Of a DNA stretch of 64,000 bases, positions 58,030 through 64,000 are shown in pieces; position 1 is the stretch's first letter, and each line of letters begins with the position of its first letter. Source of the DNA: Oculatella sp. LEGE 06141 (lineage in GTDB: Bacteria > Cyanobacteriota > Cyanobacteriia > Elainellales > Elainellaceae); assembly GCF_015207605.1 (NCBI RefSeq), contig NZ_JADEWO010000002.1:233024-297023 (forward strand). The letters are read 5' to 3'. A program made the translations under genes and the position numbers. The notes under the pieces were generated by a model. It saw nothing but the letters and a program-made list of their open reading frames with translations. It made no database searches and had not been told where the DNA came from.

Positions 58030-59976
58030 ATGAGTGATATCATCCTTAACGCTCGCAACCTCCAGGTGCAGTTTGAAACCAGTGGTCGCATCATTAAAGC
58101 GGTTGACGGCATTTCGTTTGAGGTAAAACGCGGTCAAACGTTGGGGATTGTTGGAGAGTCGGGATCGGGCAAATCGGTAACCTCATTAGCGGTAATGGGT
58201 CTGGTGCCCAAACCCCCCGGTCTAATTAAAGGGGGTGAAATCTGGTTTCACAGCGAGAAATCGGGTAGCCAACCGATCGATTTGCTATCGCTCTCGCAGG
58301 ATCAAATGCGGCACTATCGGGGCGGTGATGTTTCCATGATTTTTCAGGAACCGCTCTCGTCGTTGAATCCAGTCTATACCTGTGGGTTTCAACTCACGGA
58401 AGCGCTACGGCAACACCAGAACATCTCGATGTCTGAAGCGAGACGGCAAGCGATTAACCTGCTGCAAGAGGTGCGGCTTCTCCCCAGCGATGAAGAACTG
58501 GCAGAACGCTATCTAGACGAACGGCGTAAGCACCCTGTTGGGGCAGTGTCCAATTCAAAAAGGGAGATGGCTCAACCGAGCGATCGCGACGTTCAGCAAT
58601 GGGTTAATCAGCAAAAACAGGCGATTTTAGAGCGCTATCCGCACCAGTTGTCGGGTGGTCAAATTCAACGGGTGATGATTGCAATGGCAATTTCGTGCAA
58701 TCCGGCACTGCTAATTGCCGATGAACCCACAACCGCACTGGATGTTACGGTTCAGGCTGCCATTCTGGATTTGTTACGCGAACTGCGCGATCGGCGGGGC
58801 ATGTCAATGATGTTCATCACCCATGACCTGGGCATCATTGCTGAAATTGCCGATACGGTTGCCGTGATGTATCAGGGCAAAATTGTGGAATACGGCTCCA
58901 CCTGGGAGATTTTCTCGAATCCACAGCATCCCTACACTAAGGGGTTGCTAACCTGCCGTCCTCAGCCCGATCGCCGTCTGAAGTACCTGCCAACGGTATC
59001 GGACTTTATGGACGTTACCACCTCGCCCACTGGAGAGTTGGTGATTCAAGAAAAGCAGATGGCTGTGAATCAGGCATTACGGGTTAGTACCGAGATGAGT
59101 GATGCCGAATCAGATAGTCGCTTAGCAGAATTGCACCAGCGATCGCCCCTGCTGAGTGTGAAAAATCTGCAAGTGGGGTTTCCAATGCGAGGTGCGTTTG
59201 GGCAAACGCAGCGGTACGTCATGGCGGTGAACGGGGTGTCGTTTGATGTCTATCCGGGTGAAACGCTAGGACTGGTGGGCGAGTCGGGGTGCGGCAAAAC
59301 GACCCTGGCTCGAACGCTACTCCATTTAACAAAGTCGATGGGTGGCGAGATTCTTTTTGAAGGTCGAGAAACCACAAAGCTGAACAACAAGCAGTTGCGG
59401 CAGTTGCGGCGCGATATGCAAATTATCTTCCAAGACCCCTTCAGCTCGCTCGATCCGCGCATCTCCATTGGCGAAGCGGTAATGGAGCCAATTCGTATTC
59501 ACGGTCTTGGCACTAGCCAGCGCAATCGCCAGGAGCGGGTGACTTATTTGTTAGAGCGAGTGGGAATGGACCCTGCTTGCCAAAACCGATATCCGCACGA
59601 GTTTTCTGGCGGCCAGCGGCAGCGGATTTGTATTGCGCGATCGCTGGCGCTGAACCCCAAGTTTATTGTCTGCGATGAGTCGGTGTCTGCCCTGGATGTT
59701 TCGGTGCAGGCGCAGGTGTTGAACTTGCTCAAAGAATTGCAGAGCGAGTTTAACCTCACCTACATTTTCATTTCCCATGACCTGAGCGTGGTTAAGTTTA
59801 TGAGCGATCGCATCATGGTGATGAATCGCGGCAAGATCGAAGAAATCGGCACTGCCGAGCAAATTTACTGCGAACCGCAGCAAGCTTACACCCGTCAGCT
59901 TATTTCTGCGATTCCAACCGGAAACCTGGAACAAATTCGCCACCGTCAGGCGCAGCGTGGCATTGTGGTTAACTGA
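58030..59976 (+). CDS. fused oligopeptide/nickel-type ABC transporter ATPase (DppD-DppF-like)
   Basis: A 648-residue fusion of two ABC ATPases for peptide-type importers, similar in layout to YejF or GsiA. Start ATG 58030. First domain: [11 protein letters not shown], signature [31 protein letters not shown]. Second: [44 protein letters not shown] (Ser instead of Pro/Thr after Asp-Glu is family-typical). The first domain has an insertion of ~50 residues ([20 protein letters not shown]) before its signature. No permease or binding-protein gene lies nearby. Convergent with the channel gene, 14 bases apart. Confidence 0.92.
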   Translation: MSDIILNARNLQVQFETSGRIIKAVDGISFEVKRGQTLGIVGESGSGKSVTSLAVMGLVPKPPGLIKGGEIWFHSEKSGSQPIDLLSLSQDQMRHYRGGDVSMIFQEPLSSLNPVYTCGFQLTEALRQHQNISMSEARRQAINLLQEVRLLPSDEELAERYLDERRKHPVGAVSNSKREMAQPSDRDVQQWVNQQKQAILERYPHQLSGGQIQRVMIAMAISCNPALLIADEPTTALDVTVQAAILDLLRELRDRRGMSMMFITHDLGIIAEIADTVAVMYQGKIVEYGSTWEIFSNPQHPYTKGLLTCRPQPDRRLKYLPTVSDFMDVTTSPTGELVIQEKQMAVNQALRVSTEMSDAESDSRLAELHQRSPLLSVKNLQVGFPMRGAFGQTQRYVMAVNGVSFDVYPGETLGLVGESGCGKTTLARTLLHLTKSMGGEILFEGRETTKLNNKQLRQLRRDMQIIFQDPFSSLDPRISIGEAVMEPIRIHGLGTSQRNRQERVTYLLERVGMDPACQNRYPHEFSGGQRQRICIARSLALNPKFIVCDESVSALDVSVQAQVLNLLKELQSEFNLTYIFISHDLSVVKFMSDRIMVMNRGKIEEIGTAEQIYCEPQQAYTRQLISAIPTGNLEQIRHRQAQRGIVVN

Positions 59977-59990
59977 GTGGTTAACTGAGG

Positions 59991-60869
59991 TCAATTCTGC
60001 CGTTGCTCGGTATCTGCCTGAGCCATCAACGATTGGAGCGGTACATCGCAAAACGCCCTGAGTTGAGGTAGCGCCGTACCACACACTTTACAAAAGCGGG
60101 CATCGGCATCGTGGAGTGCCAGTCTACAGTTGGGGCAAAGGAGTTCCACCTGGCTGGTTGTTTTAACCACCCGCCGGATCAGGTTGCCAATTTGCCAGGG
60201 AATCAGCGCAATTCCCGTCAAAATCATTAGCACCGTCAGGAACCGACCGATTTCTGAAATCGGAGTAATATCCCCAAAGCCAACCGTGGTCATGGTGGCT
60301 ACCGAAAAATAGACCGCATCCAAAAAGGTGCCAAACTTAGTCGAATTAGCAGGATGCTCGACCTGATAAATTAGCCCGGAATAGACAAAAATGATCGTGA
60401 ACAGGGTGAATAAGATGCGCGTAAAGATAGCGCTGTCTTCACTGCTGACATACCCAAAAATCGTTTTGCCTTCGATATAGCGAATCAGCCGCAAAATTCT
60501 AAACCAGCGAAAGATGCGAATGAAGCGAATATCGGTGGCACCCAACAGAAACGGCAAAATGGCTAACAAGTCAATCAGCGAGTAAAGGCTAAAAAAGTAT
60601 TTAATTTTTTGTTCTGCACTCCAAAACCGCAGCAAGTATTCAATTGAAAATAGAACCAGGATGCTGGTATCAATCTGGTTGAGCGTGATGCGTAACGAAG
60701 CCGGAATGGAATAGGTTTCTGTGACAAAAATGGCGGAAGACAGCAGTACCAGCCCGGTAATTACAAGGTTAATTGCTTTACCGATGGGCGTTTCCAGGTC
60801 TTCTAAGTAGAAACTCAGCGTTTTTCGCAGCGTCATTACCGTATTCTGCAATGGGTCTAACCTACGCAT
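59991..60869 (-). CDS. voltage-gated-type potassium channel with C-terminal zinc ribbon
   Basis: A six-helix ion channel of 292 residues. The S4 sensor is RFIRIFRWFRILRLIRY, and the pore loop has TMTTVGFGDITP, a K+-selective filter. After S6 (FLTVLMILTGIALIPWQIG) a short cytosolic tail carries a two-pair zinc ribbon, CPNCRLALHDADARFCKVCG. I chose ATG 60869; TTG 60881 and ATG 60836 are possible. The ribbon might sense metals or redox (inference). Confidence 0.88.
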   Translation of the reverse strand: MRRLDPLQNTVMTLRKTLSFYLEDLETPIGKAINLVITGLVLLSSAIFVTETYSIPASLRITLNQIDTSILVLFSIEYLLRFWSAEQKIKYFFSLYSLIDLLAILPFLLGATDIRFIRIFRWFRILRLIRYIEGKTIFGYVSSEDSAIFTRILFTLFTIIFVYSGLIYQVEHPANSTKFGTFLDAVYFSVATMTTVGFGDITPISEIGRFLTVLMILTGIALIPWQIGNLIRRVVKTTSQVELLCPNCRLALHDADARFCKVCGTALPQLRAFCDVPLQSLMAQADTEQRQN

Positions 60870-60979
60870 TGTGATCAACAAACGTGCCAGGTTCTATGGC
60901 AAAGGGTAACAAATTTCGGCAGAAGGGCAGTTCTGTTCCCACCCCCCGGCATTTGGGGCGATCGCTAATGGGCTAAGAT

Positions 60980-61095
60980 AACGAAGCACAAGTGAACGGT
61001 AGCCCGATTGGGAAAGTCCGGTGGAAGTCCGGTGCTGTGCCGCAACTGTAATGAGGGAACCGAAGCACAGAGTGTTGAAGGTTGGGAATAAGTCT
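60980..61095 (+). ncRNA. cobalamin riboswitch
   Basis: Upstream of cbiX. It shows the ordered B12 elements: gggaaagtccggtgg, then aagtccggtgctgtgccgc, then the B12 box gccgcaactgta (61039-61050), and a closing part with gaagcacagagtg. Boundaries are approximate. It probably binds a cobalamin and lowers expression of cbiX and perhaps sipA when the vitamin is plentiful. Confidence 0.82.
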
Positions 61096-61201
61096 ATTCT
61101 TCCCAGTTCAATGGCTTACTTTGTTTCGCTCAGAGCCAGAACGCCAATGGGTTGCTTATTCACTCTATTTCCTGCGTTGCACAGGAACGGAGTATAGACG
61201 C

Positions 61202-62233
61202 ATGATTTCTGAACAACAGTCCACTAACTTGCTCACGATCGCAGATCAATTGACCTCTCAAGCGATCGCGTTGCCCCCTTTACCGTTGCACCGTCCAGTG
61301 TTGTTGGTAGGGCACGGCAGCCGCGATGCGGACGGTCGCCAGAGCTTGTTGGACTTTGCGGCGGCCTATCAAGCGCTGGATACGTCCCGTCCGGTGGTAC
61401 CCTGCTTTTTAGAATTGACCGAGCCGTCGATTCAGCAAGGGGTTGATCGGTGCGTTGAGCAGGGCTATACCGATTTATCTGTGCTGCCAATTTTGCTATT
61501 CGCGGCGCGGCACAACAAGTTTGATGTGACGAATGAACTCGATCGGGCGCGGCAGCGGCATCCTCAGGTGACCTTTCACTACGGGCGACATTTTGGCATT
61601 ACTCCCGGCATTTTAGACCTGTGGCGATCGCGCCTGGATCAACTCGACCAGCCACAGTGGAATCCGCAGGGAATCGATCGCGCCGATACCGTATTGTTGT
61701 TTGTGGGTCGTGGCTCCAGCGACCCCGATGCCAACGGAGATGTGTTCAAGTTAGCCCGCATCGTTTGGGAAGGCAGCGGCTACCAAACGGTTGAAATCTG
61801 CTTCATTGGCATCACGCATCCCCGCATGGAAGAAGGATTTCGGCGGGCGCGGCTCTATAACCCTAAGCGGATTATTGTCTTGCCCTATTTCTTGTTTACC
61901 GGAGCGTTAGTCAAGAAGATTTTTGACATCACGGCGCAACAGCAAGACCAACATCCAGAGATTTCTACCCTCTGCCTGCCCGAAATGGGTTTGCATCCCC
62001 AGCTTTTTTCGGTATTGCGCGATCGAGAAATTGAAACGCAGCTTGGGCAGGTGCAAATGAACTGCGAAATGTGTAAATTCCGGTTGGCGGCAGCAGGACA
62101 GGCAGGTGAGCATGGACACTCGCACGACCATCACCCCCACGGGCATGATCACGGTCACGGGCATTCCCATGCGGCAGTTGACCCCTATGCCGAGCCAGCA
62201 CAGTATCATCAAAAAATCTGGCAAGTTCCTTAG
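61202..62233 (+). CDS. cbiX: sirohydrochlorin cobaltochelatase, long-form CbiX
   Basis: Inserts Co2+ into sirohydrochlorin at the start of anaerobic-type cobalamin synthesis. 343 residues from ATG 61202 (GGAACGGAG upstream); frames reaching 61082 overlap the riboswitch. Two CbiX domains in tandem: [16 protein letters not shown] with [10 protein letters not shown], and [15 protein letters not shown] with [13 protein letters not shown]. After them come MNCEMC (286-291), which is the MXCXXC iron-sulfur motif of long CbiX, and a His-rich stretch ([20 protein letters not shown]) for metal binding. Under riboswitch control. Confidence 0.95.
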   Translation: MISEQQSTNLLTIADQLTSQAIALPPLPLHRPVLLVGHGSRDADGRQSLLDFAAAYQALDTSRPVVPCFLELTEPSIQQGVDRCVEQGYTDLSVLPILLFAARHNKFDVTNELDRARQRHPQVTFHYGRHFGITPGILDLWRSRLDQLDQPQWNPQGIDRADTVLLFVGRGSSDPDANGDVFKLARIVWEGSGYQTVEICFIGITHPRMEEGFRRARLYNPKRIIVLPYFLFTGALVKKIFDITAQQQDQHPEISTLCLPEMGLHPQLFSVLRDREIETQLGQVQMNCEMCKFRLAAAGQAGEHGHSHDHHPHGHDHGHGHSHAAVDPYAEPAQYHQKIWQVP

Positions 62234-62238
62234 TTGTT

Positions 62239-62535
62239 ATGTCTGAAGAAAAACAGTTTGTAGTGGGCGATCGTGTTCGGGTCATACTAATGCCGCCCTA
62301 TGTTAAAACCGCCGAGCCGATGCCAATGTTGCGGCCTCCTAATGTCATTCAACTGGGTGAGGAGGGTGTTGTAATGGATCGGCGACCCGGTGGCTATTGG
62401 GGCGTTCGCTTCACCAAAGGAACCTTTTTAATGGACAGTCAATATCTGGAAACGGTGATTGCTGCCAATGATACGCCGCACGCGTCTGCCTCTGGCACCA
62501 TTCCAACTGTTCCGGAAGAAACAACGAATGGATAG
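62239..62535 (+). CDS. sipA: regulatory protein SipA (DUF3148)
   Basis: SipA binds the light/stress sensor kinase NblS (Hik33) in cyanobacteria and alters its activity. 98 residues, SH3-like: VGDRVRVILMPPYVKTAEPM, PNVIQLGEEGVVMDRRPGGYW, GVRFTKGTFLMDSQYLE. The last ~25 residues are Ser/Thr/Pro rich and variable. It starts five bases after cbiX, so it would share the riboswitch-controlled transcript unless it has its own promoter. Confidence 0.93.
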   Translation: MSEEKQFVVGDRVRVILMPPYVKTAEPMPMLRPPNVIQLGEEGVVMDRRPGGYWGVRFTKGTFLMDSQYLETVIAANDTPHASASGTIPTVPEETTNG

Positions 62536-62574
62536 GCGATCGCGATCGCTGTGTCATCATTGCAATTTGTTGAG

Positions 62575-62599
62575 GGGGCGATCGTGCGATCGCCCCTTT
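62575..62599 (+). terminator. terminator after sipA built from HIP1 sequence
   Basis: GGGGCGATCG (62575-62584) and CGATCGCCCC (62587-62596) can pair, followed by TTT. The stem practically holds 8 bp with a 6-base loop. It lies 40 bases after sipA and uses a HIP1-type gcgatcgc arm. Confidence 0.65.
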
Positions 62600-62705
62600 C
62601 TGCTTGTGCGACCGTCGTAACAACCTGACGTTGACCAAATTGCAGTAATTCCAGCGTTGCTGAATAGAACTATGAACGAGGTATTTAGACGCAGTCATCC
62701 TTTAA

Positions 62706-62889
62706 GGATGTTTTAGAAAGTGCTGACTGCCACTCGAACTGCCTCCTTTTCTGGCTTGCCGCAGGTGCTAAACCCCCAGAATTAGGGAATTTTGAAACAG
62801 AATCGGCTCGCAAGTCCCCCAAAGTTGGAGGCTTTAGGGGAAAACGCAGCACATTTGAGACTTCTAAAATGTCCTCTTAAACGTCCCTC
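62706..62889 (+). repeat. dispersed intergenic repeat, copy C
   Basis: The longest copy. It begins ggatgttttagaaagtgctg and contains ctggcttgccgcaggtgcta and cccccagaattaggg. The 3' part has gcagcacatttgag and cctcttaaacgtcc, shared with copy B. A short palindrome CATCCTTTAAGGATG (62696-62710) overlaps its left end. Confidence 0.7.
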
Positions 62890-63289
62890 ATAAAACGGCA
62901 CATTTTTGGGAATTGCTTCACTATTAATACGTATGTGAATGTTTTCTACCTGTCTGCGAATGGCTATGGGTACTACCGTCGTGCGGCGGTATGCGCCGAC
63001 AGACCACCACCAATATGCCGAGGCGGGAGTGAGCATACTATTCCTGCTCTGTTATTAGTTCATTTAGTGGTTCATTTGATCATTCGTCCTTTGTTCGGAA
63101 CTAACCAATGGTCTGTAAGTTGATGCCTGAGTCCATTGGGGCTAAAAGGAATGCTTTTACATGAGGGTTACAGGGCAAATTAAAGATCAGCAAGCTACAA
63201 CTGAACGCAGGTCACGCTGCAACGATTGGCGATCGCGCTAAACCAATATTGGCCAATCTCCCTGGGACGATTTAGGAAAGGCAACACTA

Positions 63290-63883
63290 ATGAGAACAAG
63301 TGGGCAAATCAAAGCAGAAATTGAAGAGCATCTGGGGTTCTTTCCTCCCTTTTTTGCTCCAGCGTTACACACTCCTCAGGTGCTAGAAAACCTTTGGCAA
63401 CAAACGCTTTTAGCCTATATCAACAATCCGCTGCCAGCCCTGTTTAAGGAAAAGTTGTCGGCGTACCTCTCGCGTTATTGCAGCGTGCCGTATTGCATGA
63501 TCTGTCATAGTTGCGCTTTATATCCTCTAGGGATGCAGGCATCAGACATTCTGGCATGGCTGGAACTCCCACCTCCCACCCGGCCAGATGTTGAGCAGCA
63601 TCTTGAACGGTTAGCCACACAACCGGAATGGCTGGCCGTTTGGACAGAGAAACACCACCCAGCACTAGAAGAGAGTCTGCTGGCCTGTACCATTTTTATC
63701 GCTCAAGAGCAAGAAGCCGGACAAGAGTGCCGACAGGCACTGAGTCATCTGCTGGAGCCTGCACACTATCAATCTTTGGTGATGTTGATCGCCTATATCA
63801 AGACCTGCCTAGTGTGGATGGAAGCGCATCCTCAGGTTGCCTGCGAGGTGGATCAGCGGATACAGAAGTATTTAGGATCGTGA
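63290..63883 (+). CDS. stand-alone AhpD/CMD-like protein related to sensor-kinase N-termini
   Basis: A 197-residue helical protein. It has IKAEIEEHLGFFPPFFAPAL, LPALFKEKLSAYLSRYCSVP and the redox-like motif YCMICHSCALYPLGM (a CxxC next to H-x-C). I recall this domain as the N-terminal part of several cyanobacterial hybrid histidine kinases. Here it ends with a stop codon and no kinase follows. ATG 63290 has an AGGAAAGG-type site upstream. The transposase end lies immediately beyond it. Confidence 0.75.
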   Translation: MRTSGQIKAEIEEHLGFFPPFFAPALHTPQVLENLWQQTLLAYINNPLPALFKEKLSAYLSRYCSVPYCMICHSCALYPLGMQASDILAWLELPPPTRPDVEQHLERLATQPEWLAVWTEKHHPALEESLLACTIFIAQEQEAGQECRQALSHLLEPAHYQSLVMLIAYIKTCLVWMEAHPQVACEVDQRIQKYLGS

Positions 63884-63884
63884 A

Positions 63885-64000
63885 TTAAATAACCTGTAAT
63901 TCTGGTTTGGCTGTGTAATTCCATTGCGGTAGAAGCTCGTCGAAGACAATCTTCATATTGGCTTTGAAACCTTCAGCAACTTTTCGACCTTTTTGATACA
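63885..64000 (-). mobile_element. C-terminal end of a transposase (ISAzo13-like), partial
   Basis: The minus strand gives 37 residues plus a stop: YQKGRKVAEGFKANMKIVFD, then ELLPQWNYTAKPELQVI. This matches, from memory, the end of ISAzo13-family transposases. The rest lies beyond the window. The stop is one base after the end of the CMD-like gene, so the element's end must be inside or next to that gene. No terminal inverted repeat can be recognised from this side alone. Confidence 0.6.

Larger units (their letters stand above)
62536..63289. other. 754-base intergenic region
   Basis: Holds the sipA terminator (62575-62599) and repeat copy C (62706-62889). From 62890 to 63289 I see no gene: short frames near 62935 lack a ribosome-binding site and recognisable sequence. 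Confidence 0.6.

Noticed and set aside
62935..63123. 62-residue plus-strand frame after repeat copy C
   Set aside because: No ribosome-binding site, no family, and it runs on from repeat-like sequence.

Overview
The window comes from a cyanobacterium, most likely a filamentous Leptolyngbya-like lineage (the order-level placement is inference). The kingdom-level call rests on photosynthesis genes (psb28, chlI, ndhN, a Psb32/TPM protein), clock and light-signalling genes (ldpA, sipA), chloroplast-related families (ycf45), several cyanobacteria-restricted hypotheticals and a very high density of the HIP1 octamer gcgatcgc in genes and spacers. There are no rRNA or tRNA genes, no CRISPR array, and only one piece of a transposase, at the right edge.

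Region 1 (1-16747, all minus strand) is the large ribosomal protein cluster. It reads from the right: rplC-rplD-rplW-rplB-rpsS-rplV-rpsC-rplP-rpmC-rpsQ-rplN-rplX-rplE-rpsH-rplF-rplR-rpsE-rplO-secY-adk-infA-rpmJ-rpsM-rpsK-rpoA-rplQ-truA-rplM-rpsI-rpmE and the first four codons of prfA. As usual in cyanobacteria, rpsJ, rpsN, rpmD and map are absent from it. A candidate promoter lies about 450 nt upstream of rplC. The start codons of rplC (GTG) and infA (TTG) are unusual.

Region 2 (16.8-25 kb) is divergent and mostly plus strand: ndhN, a small DUF928-like relic, ldpA, the ycf45 ATPase, a TPR protein, an EamA transporter and convergent rpe. Region 3 (25.3-31.5 kb) holds a secreted subtilisin-like protein with Glu in place of the catalytic Asp, a convergent membrane protein, a secreted serpin with an antitrypsin-like Met-Ser reactive bond, a small membrane protein and an LCP cell-wall ligase. 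Region 4 (31.6-40.7 kb) holds a DUF697 GTPase, ruvC, chlI, dapB, a conserved membrane protein, a divergent cbiC, a TPM/Psb32 protein, and DUF948, YtxH and related small membrane proteins.

Region 5 (41-54.6 kb) holds a modular beta-helix/SLH/amidase protein, psb28, moaB, an ABC-F ATPase, a Nif3-like protein, a degenerate HepT-like protein beside a degenerate AAA+ protein, SIMPL and DUF2808 secreted proteins, a sulfotransferase and arsS. Region 6 (54.7-64 kb) holds the ArsS partner, a three-repeat helical protein translationally coupled to a pentapeptide-repeat protein, a fused oligopeptide-type ABC ATPase, a potassium channel with a zinc ribbon, a cobalamin riboswitch with a long-form cbiX, sipA, a stand-alone CMD-like protein and the transposase end.

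The least explained parts are the HepT-like/pseudo-AAA+ pair (48.8-50.8 kb), the helical-repeat/pentapeptide pair (55.5-57.9 kb), the protease-like/serpin neighbourhood (25-29 kb), and a dispersed intergenic repeat in three copies (47.1, 55.4 and 62.7 kb). None is shown to be a new system by sequence alone.
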